Source: Theristus sp. LFF4_11
Lineage: Eukaryota; Nematoda; Chromadorea; Monhysterida; Xyalidae
NCBI GenBank assembly: GCA_030248135.1
Contig: JASANC010001540.1
Location: 30,120 to 94,119 of the forward strand
DNA: 64,000 nucleotides
Direction of reading: 5' to 3'
Below are positions 10,641 to 21,128 of the stretch, piece after piece. The translations under genes and the position numbers were made by a program. The first letter of the stretch is position 1. Every line of letters starts with the position of its first letter. Under the pieces are notes generated by a model. The model searched no databases, was not told where the DNA came from, and saw only the letters and a list, made by a program, of their open reading frames with translations.

Positions 10641-12939
10641 TAGGGTTAGGGGCTTTGAAAAAAAAAAAATTTTTTTATTTTTTTTCGTTTAAAAAAAAAT
10701 TTGGATTTTTTTTTCAAACTTAAAAAAAAAATTTGAAAAATTTTTCTTCTACTTTGCTCTGAAAATTCGATTTATGGCATAATTTTTTGAAAGTTCAAAC
10801 CAAATTTTCTTCCCAACTTCTTTGTGTGCTTAGGTACATGTCATTATTTGGTCATTTTGACCGACGTACTCCATGTTTTTCGATTTGGATGACTTCTAGA
10901 GTCAATTTTTAGCGTTGAAATGACTTAACTGAATTGAAATATCGTTTCAGAAATCGTTTTCTTGCAACTTAGAACATGTTTTTTCAGTCGGTGGTAGGCC
11001 ATGAGATGAACATGATATTTTGTAGATTGGCGTATGTTATAGGTCTACAATGGAGTTGTGCGATATATTGTTAAACAATTGGAGCGGAGATGTTGGTTAA
11101 TACCACATCACACGACCGTTTTTCAGATACCCGATAACATGGCCACATGTTAAAACTTGCGTGCTGAGCTAAACTAACGTGTTAAACTTGCGTCTGTCAG
11201 TTGCCCGCAACGTGATCGCGAAATCATGGTACGTGTTTTCGATACGATGATTTGAAGAGTGGGCTCTCGCCATGTGGCAGATAGCATAGCTGGTTGAACC
11301 TGAAAGTAAGTGTCTTGGGGGGGGGGCGACCGGGTCGACAGGGGTTGCCGACTTAGCTACAGCAAACAGGAATTTTTGAACACAGTCAAATTTTGGTAAT
11401 TTTCTAAAGAGGAACAACTAAGAACGGTTCAATATTCAAGTACACGTCGAAAATTGTCCTGTTTTACTGTTGAAAATGCAACTTTCCCTCTATGAAATTA
11501 TAGATGGTATACTATTGGCTCATTATTCATCAGTTGACGAATGAATAATGGGGTTTTTAAATTATTTGAATAATACTATTTTGAATAATGAGTAATGGGT
11601 CCATTATTCAAATAGTACTATTGGTGACGAATGAATAATGCAACCAAAAAAACTGGGCTTGTTAAAAACAAGTAGCACAAGATGCTAGAATTGTGGTGTC
11701 CATAACACTCGAATACACCAACAATCAACACCCAACTTTGTGACACCTCATCAGTGACACCTCATGAGCATTGAAAAGTGACAAAAAATGTACACTGAAA
11801 AGAAGGTACTGAAATCAACTTGTAAATTTCCACGGGTGGTGCACCAAAACAAATTTCTGAAACTAAAAATTAACTTGCGGTTGATTTGTTTTGTTTGTTT
11901 ATGCAGTACGTCAAATGTTTATCACGTTTTTCCGCATTTCAACCATGGGCCACCAGAAATCTGCATGTTGCACTGCACTTTATCCGCAAATTCGTAATAG
12001 CTGTGCAAAATTCAACACATTTTTTGAAATCCTGAGTGCATTTTAGTTTGGAAAGGTGAAAGAATCGTTTAAATTGGTGTTATATAACTCGAGATACAAC
12101 CATTTTTGTCCAGAAAATCGAAAAATCAACAAACACAAAATGAAAGGAAATCACACCTGGGGTTGTTTTGTATTATATGTGGCATGCACACATACGTATG
12201 TGAGCAATTATGCTCCCCTCACGCGATAATCACACAGAGACAGTGTTATGTTTCTTTCTGTTGTTGTTGTGTCTATATGCTGCACACACACGATAGAGTT
12301 ACCGCAAACGGCTATAACTTTTACACCGTTCATCCGTTTGAGCTGAAATTTGGATATGTTTTACCTGTATACCTAACAGTTGTCGCCAATCAGTTTTACC
12401 CTGAACCGATAAGAAAAACAGAAGTTAGGGCGTTTAATTATAATTAAACGCTTTGTTTACTCTGATGAGTGTTGATTTGATTGAAATTGTGATTTGCACT
12501 TGATCCTCTTCGCCATTGATCCGATAACAAAAACATCAATGCGCTAAGGTTAAAAATAGAAAGTTGCAGATAAAAGCCAATCAACAATCGTCCATTATTC
12601 ATTAATCATTCACTATCGGCAAATTATTCAAGTGAATAATGAATAATTTGAAAAATTACGTGAATAATAGTTTTTGAATAATATATTATTCATTCGTCAT
12701 TCATTATTCAAACTCAGATTTGACGAATGAATTATTCATACCATCTATATATGAAATGGACATAATTTCAATAAAACACGATTTTCGCTCTTATAGTTTT
12801 CCGGATCGTTCTGAAAATAGTCTAGATGAACTCAGCTCGACGAGACGCTTCGAACAAACCTAACTTGTAAAAAAAAATTTAAAAAATTTTTTTTTTTTTA
12901 ATTTAAAAAAAAAATCCGGATTTTTTTCCCCTAACCCTA
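10641..12939 (+). mobile_element. hAT-like non-autonomous element, family H, copy 1 (interrupted)
   Basis: Ends are TAGGGTTAGGGG and CCCCTAACCCTA in inverted orientation, flanked by a perfect 8-bp direct repeat ACCGTGAG at 10633-10640 and 12940-12947. The interior is nearly identical to 21129-22154 apart from a 1.25-kb insertion at 11499-12749. An 8-bp target duplication with short TIRs is characteristic of the hAT superfamily. No transposase frame was seen. Confidence 0.85.
11499..12749. mobile_element. hAT-like element nested in family H copy 1
   Basis: Perfect 12-bp TIRs TATAGATGGTAT/ATACCATCTATA are flanked by the 8-bp duplication TATGAAAT (11491-11498 and 12750-12757). The paralogous H copy at 21129-22154 has a single TATGAAAT at the equivalent place, which is an empty site. 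Subterminal TGACGAATGAATAATG-type repeats occur at both ends. No transposase frame was seen. Confidence 0.9.
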
Positions 12940-13101
12940 ACCGTGAGGGGGGGTGCGATCCCGTGTTTTCTCGCGGAGGGGGGTGGGGGGAGTCTAGTAC
13001 CCGTGTCGAGGTAAAGGGGGGGAGGGGGGGTACACGGGTATCTGCCCGTGCACGGGCCGGGCAGGATTTTCGGCTGAGGGGGGGGGGGGTGAACGGCATG
13101 C

Positions 13102-13832
13102 GGTCGATCCGGTACCGGTCGATCCGGTACCGGTCGATCCGGTACGGTCGATCCGGTACCGGTCGATCCGGTACCGGTCGATCCGGTACCTGGCAATTTT
13201 CTAGGGCGGTCGATCCGGTACCGGTCGATCCGGTACTCGGTCGATCCGGTACCAATTGAAATTTTCAGCTGTTTTAGCATTCAATTCAATTTGTTTCTGA
13301 TTTGTTTTCCATTTTTCTTCGTTTCTCTCATTTTATCTGATGTCTGAAACATTTTACCGCAGGTTTTTTCGCGGGAAATATGAAAATAAAAACAACAGAC
13401 ATCTTTCCTCAACTCCAAAAGAGAACCGAATCAGTCTTCATATTTTTATTTTGTTCTCCTTTTCTTGCTGAGCTGGTATTTTGCAAATTTTCACCGTCTT
13501 GGAGCTTTATTCTTCTGGAAAATAGTTCAGAAAATAAAAAAAACATATGGTACACACACTTGTTTTGCTTTTTTCAGAATCAGATTACGATTACCAAAAC
13601 CAACAAAGTGTCGCAAGTCGTCGTCGTCCAACAATCGTGTTCGGTTTCATGTCTTTCCGTGCTGCATAAATGTTTCGCAATCACCGAAACCAAAGAAAAA
13701 TCGAAAACACAACGAATTGAACGCTAAAAACCCGTAAAACAGCTGAAAATTTCAATTGGTACCGGATCGACCGAGTACCGGATCGACCGGTACCGGATCG
13801 ACCGTACCGGATCGACCGGTACCGGATCGACC
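13102..13832. mobile_element. Foldback element bounded by inverted 15-bp tandem arrays
   Basis: The left arm carries about nine GGTCGATCCGGTACC units (13102-13252). The right arm carries the reverse complement (13757-13832). The palindrome extends inward (AATTGAAATTTTCAGCTGTT and its complement) around a central segment of about 450 bp. ORFs over the arrays are repeat artefacts. Confidence 0.8.
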
Positions 13833-14069
13833 TACAGCCGGGGTGAACCGTGGACCCCCCCCCACCCCCATCCCCCCCGCACTTTCGCTACTGATTCGAA
13901 CTCAGCGCGTCAGGCAGGCGGTCAGCGCTGGCGCTTCTTTTTTAAAACGCACGCGCACGCGGCATCGGCATGCTCATGCTCATGATCCACTAGCGCGCCT
14001 GCACACGCTCCGGCCTCAACAAAAACTTGTTCAAAACGCAATTGTTCTGACATATTCCTTTCTGAAAAG

Positions 14070-14145
14070 GCTTGGCTTAGGTTAGGATTAGGTTAGGATC
14101 AAGTTAGGCTGAGGATTAGGCTTTAGGATTAGGATTTGAATTAGG
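14070..14145 (+). repeat. Degenerate TTAGG/TTAGGC-like repeat, copy 2
   Basis: GGCTTAGGTTAGGATTAGG and following TTAGG words form an irregular array. The flanking DNA is an inverted copy of 9490-9700 (for example CATGATCCACTAGCGCGCC against GGCGCGCGTGCACACG-type flanks). Confidence 0.5.
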
Positions 14146-15042
14146 TCCGTTTAAATAATGTCCGACAACGAGCGTGTCGGTTTTTAGAAAAGAAGGGCAA
14201 CCGGCGTCAGCCAGCGCGGTTCGAATGCACCTATTTTTGTCGACCAGCAGATTTTCCTCCGGCATTTTGAATTTTTTTAAAATTAATTGATTTGTATGCA
14301 TACTTAAAAGTGATTTTTTTGATTTCTGATCAGAGGTTGCTTGGAATGAGTCGTTGTAGGTTCCTAATCCTAAACCTGATCCTAATCCTAAGCCAAGCCT
14401 TTTTTATAAGGTGAAAATGATCAATTTAGTTTTTGCATTTTTTTCTTTCCTGTGTTAAAGGGCAGGGGCCACCGCTACTGCACATGCACCTGTTTTAATA
14501 ATGATGCATTACGGGAAATTAATTAAAACAAGATTACAATACAATTTTTTAATTTAAAAAATCGGGATTTTCACATTTTTGAACTCTAAGGTCAACGGAA
14601 ATCACACACAATTAGAAATTCAAGCGACACCAGTCGACGAAAATGCTTGTGCGCTTTTTGGGGGCTCGTTCCGTCAGAGCGTTAGGTTTGTTGTTGACCT
14701 TGTTGGTTGTTTTACGTAGTTTGTGTAGTGCTTAAGTGCTTTGCTTTTAAGCTTTTTGGTCATAAAGAGAAGCAGGAACAATATGAGTTTCTATGAGCTT
14801 GTGTTCTTTTCGTGGTCTTCAAAAAAAACAGAACGGATTGCTTCGCTCGCACTGCAACTGGAGACAGGTTATTCATCGTTCCAGAACGGTTTGAATTGAT
14901 TGACGTTTAACGTAGAGTGATCTATTGAACGAACTGCGTGGTGTAATGATCTGTTGCGGAGAAATGAAAGCGAAGAAATTCCATCTGTTTGACTCAAAAG
15001 TCAAACAACAACAAAAAAGGGACAAGCTCGCTCTGCTTGCAG

Positions 15043-15209
15043 TCTCGTGTCGTCCATTGTCGGCGCAGGTGGCGAAAGCCGAAGGTCACGCCGCCACAGA
15101 GGCTGCAGCCGTCGCCGGCCATGGCAAAGTGCCGCCGGAGTTCACGATGGACGATCTCCCGGTGCCGCACGCCGGAATGCCGTACCCGAAGGTGTACGCG
15201 CAGCTGCAG
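15043..15209 (+). CDS. Orphan exon, possible small mitochondrial protein
   Basis: A TTGCAG acceptor is followed by an open GC-rich frame (SCRPLSAQVAKAEGHAAT, then KVPPEFTMDDLPVPHAGM and PKVYAQLQ), ending in CAG with a GT donor in phase 0. The Ala-rich beginning looks like the end of a mitochondrial targeting peptide, but that is a guess. A phase-compatible possible last exon lies at 17320-17418. I do not recognise the family and could not identify the first exon. Confidence 0.4.
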
Positions 15210-15493
15210 GTTTGTGTTTCTCTTGTTGCTTTTTTCTTTTTTTCCTCTTCATTGACATCCGAGAGATGTTATTTCCAATTTCAGAAAACTCTCCACAGTT
15301 CATGTTCGGTAGATTCGGACACCCACGTATCCCCCCCCCCCACCTGCGGATGATTTGAGTTTGAGCACCAAGTGTTGAGCTTTGTAAAAATGACCCCACC
15401 CCCTTCACCCCACACACACTGGTCGCCGCCAATGATAGCGGCGTTTTTTGCTAGAAATTGTTTTTATTAATTTCGGCTGCTTTTTTTTGTCCA

Positions 15494-15659
15494 CAGTGGA
15501 ACTCTGAATCATAGGCAATCAACTGATGGGTTGGTGATCACGTGATGCATGCTTTGTGTGCGGGGGGACAGAGCGACAAATTGAATGCCAGCACAGCAAG
15601 CACGCATCACGTGATCACCGACCAATCAGCTGGATTGCCCATAATTTATAGTTCGACTG
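15494..15659 (+). mobile_element. MITE family A, copy 1
   Basis: A palindromic element of about 165 bp beginning CAGTGGAACTCTGAATCATA and ending ATAATTTATAGTTCGACTG, with arms containing GATCACGTGATGCATGC. The ends match the Tc1/mariner CAGT type. Confidence 0.8.
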
Positions 15660-15956
15660 TGCGTTGACCTACACGCATCTTCTTCATTGTCCATAAATTT
15701 CGCCAGCCTCGGAAGTCGTTGGATTGAGGATGGGGAGGCATCGCTTGTTTTGTTTCTCAAACAGATTCCGAGATTTTTTCAGCAAAAATTCAACATTTGG
15801 CTTGGTGTCTCCGTCGTGTTGGTTACGGCTGTGCTTGCATTGGTTGGTTTTGAACTGCTAGTCTGAAGACCTGCGTTAGTTTGTTAAACCACAGTGACAA
15901 ACACACTGGCACACACCGCGATAACACGCTGCGATGCGCACTCAGCAGTGCGTGTA

Positions 15957-16129
15957 CAGTCGAACTCTAAATTATAGGCACTCGGCTGATTGGCTGGTGG
16001 TCACTTGATGCGTTTTTTCTGTGCAGGCATCACTGTGAGGGCGGAGTCTGTTCTGCGCAGAAAGCGTGCATCACGTGATCACCAACCAATCAGCTGATTG
16101 CCTGTAATTTGTGTAGTTATGTTCGACTG
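15957..16129 (+). mobile_element. MITE family A, copy 2
   Basis: Starts CAGTCGAACTCTAAATTATA, ends ATGTTCGACTG, and is flanked on both sides by TA, the target duplication expected of Tc1/mariner-type elements. Arms contain the CTGATTGG/CCAATCAG and GATCACGTGATGC motifs of the family. Confidence 0.85.
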
Positions 16130-16355
16130 TATGTTGTGTCTTCTGGTGTGTTTGTTGGTATTTGATTATTGAAAAAGCCGACACAAGAGAGATGCAAGGT
16201 CTTCGGGCAATATACTTTCTTTCATGTGGTTTTGTATTGTTTTTTATGTTAAATTCATCTATTTTAGTTGCATTCATATTCGATCGACGCTGCGCACCGT
16301 CTGTTTCTATCATGTGCAATTAGCTGATTGATTGATTGATTGGTGGCCATGTGAT

Positions 16356-17138
16356 TAGGGTTGGCAAAATACCGTTTTTTTCAAATCGTGGTAAAAAAAC
16401 CTGTATTTTTACGGGTAAAATTACGGTAATTTTACCGGAAAAAAACGAAAGCCAAAAAGTTGTAAAAACCCACATATTTTTCGCAGCCGACTTTTAACTT
16501 GAACCAGGACTTGTGAAAACAACTTTCAGAATGCTTTGTTCAAAATATCGTGCACCAACAAAGAAAATAAATTATGTTTGGGCTTGAAAACCCAAAAGGT
16601 CAGCAATAAATTGAACATTATCTTTTGCTCAATAATTTATTGTCCACCAATTACATAGGAAAAAATCACAGCGTTTTCACCGGACAGTCTTTGGTCACAA
16701 TAGTCGAACACAATTTGCTGCAATAACGCAGTTAAACCGAATCAGTTCAGTCAGTTCAGATCAAAAAGAAAACAAATCAGTAATTGTGTAAGAAAGACAA
16801 TGTTGAGCGACATTTGGAATTTTTGAAATTTTCAGCTCAGCGGCAGCTTCAGCTGATTCTTGCACATCGCTTAACAGTTCTTTCAAACATCAGTGTCAAT
16901 TTCGTCATCATATTTTTTTGGTCACAGATTTTCTCATTTTCTCATCAAAAATGATATAAAAACTCAGGGTCCGAAATTGAAAAAAACCGGAAAAATACGA
17001 AAAAAACCGGAAAAATACAGAAACGGTCTTTGTCCCGTTTTTTTCAAGGCACCAATTTTTGCCCTGGTAAAAAAACGCGTATAAATACGTGTTTTTTTAC
17101 CGGTAAAAAAACCCGGTATTTTTACCATGCCAACCCTA
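16356..17138. mobile_element. hAT-like element inserted in a palindromic MITE
   Basis: Perfect 11-bp TIRs TAGGGTTGGCA/TGCCAACCCTA are flanked by the 8-bp duplication CATGTGAT (16348-16355 and 17139-17146). The 783-bp interior is non-coding and carries short GTAAAAA/ACGGTATTT-type repeats near both ends. The flanking arms (about 16316-16355 and 17139-17230) form another palindromic element, so this is a nested insertion. Confidence 0.9.
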
Positions 17139-17319
17139 CATGTGATGCATGCTATCAATTCGGTGCAGTCCAGAGACTCTACCTCCCTCCACAGAATGCA
17201 CATAGCATGTCATGCAATCAATCAGCGTATCGCATATGATGAAGGAACAGACCATTTTTTGGACGTACGATATCAGACTTCGGATTTTGGAGCTATTTCG
17301 TTTCGAGATTGTTTTTCAG

Positions 17320-17418
17320 TGCATAAAAGAGGATCTGTTTCTGTGGAACACCGCGAGTCCACCGCACAGCTTCAAAACTAGAACGCAGCCTCCGTATGCA
17401 GGACCACCGAACGAGTGA
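17320..17418 (+). CDS. Candidate last exon of the 15043-15209 gene
   Basis: A GTTTTTCAG acceptor at 17311-17319 is followed in phase 0 by a short frame with SPPHSFKTRTQPPYAGPPNE before a stop. The phase agrees with the donor at 15209, but a middle exon may be missing and the join is untested. No family recognised. Confidence 0.25.
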   Translation, partial: CIKEDLFLWNTASPPHSFKTRTQPPYAGPPNE

Positions 17419-18517
17419 TCTGTGCGTTCTTGTTATTTTCTAGTAAAATTCAAGTAGGATTTTGTGAAACCGGTTTTGTTTCGTTGTTAGTTCATCGATA
17501 TATCTGCTTGATAATGATTGTCTCCGAGCTCTTGTGACAAGTACTGATCTGTTTTTTTTTCATGAACTGTGTTGGTTGGTTCGACTTTTATGCAACCGCC
17601 AGCTGATTGGCTGCTCTGTCCTGATTTGCGCAATGGTAGACTAGACAAACACACAGGCCACATCGCACAGTCGTGTGTGTGTGTGTGTGTTATGATTGTC
17701 CATCCAGTTTGTCTGTGACTCTGCAACACTTGCTGCAAAATACGTGCTAACGTAGGTGCACAGTTTTCAGGCGGTAACTGCCAGCAGCAGGATGCACAGC
17801 CAATCAGTGTGTTAGCTTTGAAATCGAGTTCCCGAATTTGAAGCTTTGTATGACTGTAATTGTGTGTGTTAGTCAATACGTAAACACCGGTTGTATTTCA
17901 TACGTTGCATTTTTTTTGTTCGAATACGAGCATTTTTGGGCTTTGTCACAATACTAGATTTCTTTTTTGTACAGAATAATTTTAGTAGGGCAGAAAGTGC
18001 AGTTTGTATGATATTGTTCGTCTGAAAAATTGAGGAAAGCCACGAATACGGTTTTCGATTTTTTTTCGCTCAAAATCAAGCAAGACATGTGGCATTTTTT
18101 TGAGTATCGGTTTCAGAGAAAAAAAAAACGGTGAAACTGGTGACACAGTGATTAGAAGGTTTCAGTCGACAGCACTAAATACCGCGTATGCCGTGAATGA
18201 ACGAGTAATAAAAGTGTGAGAGCTTGTGTTCTTGTGTTGTTTTGTCGAAAAGTCGGGTGTACACAAAAATCCCCATTGGCGTATTTTGACTGGCGCTTGT
18301 ATCGCTTTGTATTTATTGACGTTTCATCAACCAGTATAAATTCTCAGTTTTATTTCACGTTCGCATTGTGCAACTTCTAAATTGGTTGCGTCTGATTGAA
18401 ACTGTTAAACAGCCAATCAGCGCACTGCATTTGTATGGCCGTTGCTGTAGTTTTGTGCTTTGACTGTTTTTCAATCTCAATCGTCGGCATTCCAAGCAAT
18501 TCATCGTTTCAGCAACG

Positions 18518-19972
18518 ATGTCCGTTGCTATCGTTGGAAAACGCCTCTTTCTCCATTCGATGCGTCCGTGTCACTCGAAAAACGCGCTGCTTCAGAAAAA
18601 ATGCTTTTTCACATCGCACAACGGGCCTCCCGCAGCGCCTCCCTCACGAGCGCAGGTGGAAATTCGTGTTTCCAACGCAACAACAAGAACAGAAACAACG
18701 ACCACAGAAACGGCCGTGTTGTCTGAGTCTCAAAAGTTACGAAACAAAGAGCCGGCCTATTTGGAATCGTCGAAACTGATTTATGTTTCTGATATAAATC
18801 GATTGGTAAAACGGGTGAAACTGTTCTCGTTTGCGACGTCGCTAGCGGCCTTGGTGATTCAGCCGATGATTTTGATGAAAGTCAGTTTTTTTCAGTTGTC
18901 CGTTTTCCTGGTGTTCACTGCTGATTCGGCGATGGTTCGTTTTTTCTGTTCTTTCGAGGTTTTAGTCGGTTGTGTGAAACCACAACATATCGATTTCTTT
19001 TGTAGTGTTTTTCTTCAGCCCATTGCCAATGTTTTAGCCAATTAGTGTGATGGCGGTTAGAATTTTCAAAAATCACTCAAAACGTTTTTTAGCATAAACC
19101 ACATGTGTTCCGACGGCTTTCGAGTCCTGTCAGTGCTAATCAGCTAACTACGTAGCAATCCCTAACTTTACGCAAAATTTTCATCGCCGCGCCGTTTCCA
19201 GTTTTGGTCAACGTTGAGCGATCCGCTGACTTTCGGCGCCGTCGCTTTGACGTCGGTCGTTTGTCTCGGCATTTTCGCGACGCCGTGGCTGTTGCATTTC
19301 ATTTGTAAACGACACGTGCACTCGATCTATTTTGACGCGAAACGACAGGTCGGGGAAGAATAGTGGCGGGAGAGGCTTTGTTGTTGTTGTTGTTGTTTTT
19401 TTCGAACGCAACTGTGGTCTGCGGATGCACAAAGCGCGAGCCGACACTTTTTTTTTAAATTTATTTGTTTGCGCGCCGGTTCCGGAAACCCTAAGGTAGC
19501 AAACTCCGGCGGAAACGGGCAATACTGCCCCGAGCCCAATTTACCCTCGGCTCTGGACGGACTAGACCATTAGATCTTGTTAGGTCACTTTAGTTTCATC
19601 ATGGTGTGTCTTGTCCGCAGCGAGGTTCGAACTTTCCACCAACTGAACGGCAGGCGAAAGCGCTACCACCTGCGCTACAGACGCGACACTTGCACGCAGG
19701 AGTTCACAGCGCTCACCTATTCGCTGTTCCTGCGCAAGGTGCCGCTGTCGTTTCACGTCGGCGACGTCGTCGAAATGAGCGCGGCGAATTCGCACCAGTT
19801 TTCGGCGTTCGACATCGGCACGATCTCCGTGCGCGGTCGCTCGCTGCTGTTGAATTTGGAGTCGGACGCATTCACGGATCGCGGCGCGTTTCAGCTGCTC
19901 TACGCGAGATGTCCGGACGCACGCAGCGCGCATGTCGCCCGGCGAAGGTCGGAGAGCAAGCGGCGGTCGTAG
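18518..19972 (+). CDS. TMEM70: TMEM70-like mitochondrial assembly factor
   Basis: Exons 18518-18880, 19202-19348 and 19700-19972 join in phase 0 to 260 aa, the same length as human TMEM70. The N-terminus is basic and Ser-rich (GKRLFLHSMRPCHSKNALL), fitting a mitochondrial presequence. Family landmarks follow: KLIYVSDINRLVKRVKLFSF, a hydrophobic hairpin (FATSLAALVIQPMILM, then ALTSVVCLGIFATPWLLHFI), KRHVHSIYFD, EFTALTYSLFLRKVPLSFHV, and RSLLLNLESD near the end. In the known family the protein is an inner-membrane factor for assembly of ATP synthase and complex I. The C-terminal tail is Arg/Ser-rich. Intron 2 consists almost entirely of an S2 SINE that ends only a few bases before the acceptor. 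A possible 5'UTR intron acceptor lies just before the ATG. Confidence 0.88.
19360..19690 (-). mobile_element. tRNA-derived SINE, family S2, copy 1
   Basis: On the minus strand it begins GTCTGTAGCGCAGGTGGTAG (A box) followed by GGAAAGTTCGAACC (B box), then a body with AAACTAAAGTGACC, CGGAAACCGGCGCGC-type sequence and a 3' segment TCCGGCGGAAACGGGC. It matches 20546-20790 in the other orientation. It fills TMEM70 intron 2. Confidence 0.8.
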
Positions 19973-20340
19973 CCGGTTTTTGTGAGTTGGTGTTCCGAAC
20001 CAAGAAGTCCCGTTTCGTTTCGGCCTTGGTTTTCTGGTATATTTTGTGGAGTTCATGTTGCTATTGTTTTTCATATGGTTGATAATTCTGCTGGTTTCCG
20101 TCAAATGAATTGAGTTGTTATTGTTGTTTTCTTGTTGTTGATTGTTACTGCTGTTGCGCTTAAACCCCGCTCGTGTTGTCGGGCAGCTTCACACACGCAC
20201 GCCACCATTTGTATATTGCTTGTTGCAATGGTGTAATGTTTTTGTTGTGACTTCAGGCAGTGTTGTTTGTCATGTCATGTTATGCCACCGCTGCTCCTGT
20301 CCGCTGTTCGAATGCAAGAACCACACGAACGCGACATGAC

Positions 20341-20545
20341 ACGTCACCGCTCGTGTGGCCGGGTGGTAGCGCGTTAGACTCGGTTGTCGGTGCGTTCGGC
20401 GGATCGAGCCCCCGCCGACGGGGTATATAGGCACGGTAATGGACAGACGAAAACTCGACGATCACCGCACTCGACGGCGTTCTGTGCGCTTTGGCTGGGT
20501 TATGCGCTGGCTGGAAACATCGTCTAAAATTACAACAACAACAAC
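20341..20545 (+). mobile_element. tRNA-derived SINE, family S1, copy 2
   Basis: Contains CCGCTCGTGTGGCCGGGTGG (A box), GGCGGATCGAGCCCCC (B box), a body with CGACGGCGTTCTGTGCGC and a tail ACAACAACAACAACCC. The tail runs directly into an S2 copy. Confidence 0.8.
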
Positions 20546-20790
20546 CCAGACCTAGTAGCGTCTGTAGCGCAGGTGTAGGGCTTCCGTCTACCGTTCTGTA
20601 GGTGGAAAGTTCGAACCGCGCTGCGGACAAGACACATAATGGAGAAACTAAAGTGACCAATAACAACTAACGGTCTACTCCAGTCCAGAGCCGAGGGCAA
20701 ATTGGGCTCGGGGCAGTGTTGCCCGTTTCCGCCGGAGTTTGGTACCTTACGGTTTCCGGAACCGGCGCGCAACCAAATAAATAAATAAAA
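20546..20790 (+). mobile_element. tRNA-derived SINE, family S2, copy 2
   Basis: Contains TCTGTAGCGCAGGTGTAGGG, GGAAAGTTCGAACCGCGC, and the 3' segment GGAGTTTGGTACCTTACGG with GGTTTCCGGAACCGGCGCGC, followed by an AAATAAATAAATAAAA tail. The same 3' segment is found near 57370-57410 with an unrelated 5' part. Confidence 0.8.
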
Positions 20791-20857
20791 CATAAAAACG
20801 AGTAACAGTGTCCGTCTCTCGTATGTGCCGCCGTCAGATGCTCTGTTCGCAGTGCGG

Positions 20858-20940
20858 TGCATGTTCGGCGGTCGCGGTTAGCGCCGTGGTTTTGATTGCG
20901 GTCGCGGTTAGCGCCGTGGTTTTGATTGCGGTCGCGGTTT
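20858..20940. repeat. 33-bp tandem repeat, about 2.5 copies
   Basis: The unit GCGGTCGCGGTTAGCGCCGT plus GGTTTTGATT is repeated head to tail. Confidence 0.85.
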
Positions 20941-21128
20941 GTATTCGAACAGCAGCCGGAAGCACCGGGCATCGCATATGACCAACAATATCACACGAAG
21001 ACACCACGCACAGCATTACCACCATTGCAACGAGCAGCATCAATGTAGCATGCGTGTTTTAAGCTGGCATTACAACGCACTCTTGTGCGCCAGCGGCGGC
21101 TCAGCGCAGCTGTTTTCGAACGCATGAC

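Noticed and set aside
12920..12947. CCCCTAACCCTAACC looking like a vertebrate telomere repeat
   Set aside because: It is the terminal inverted repeat of the family H element followed by its 8-bp target duplication; the other end and the second copy show the same layout.
13380..13737. 115- and 90-codon ORFs between the GGTCGATCC arrays
   Set aside because: AT-rich, low complexity and lying wholly inside a foldback element; no splice sites or domains.
19606..20082. 158-codon and 174-codon ORFs overlapping TMEM70 exon 3
   Set aside because: They start in the SINE and read TMEM70 exon 3 in the wrong frame or strand.
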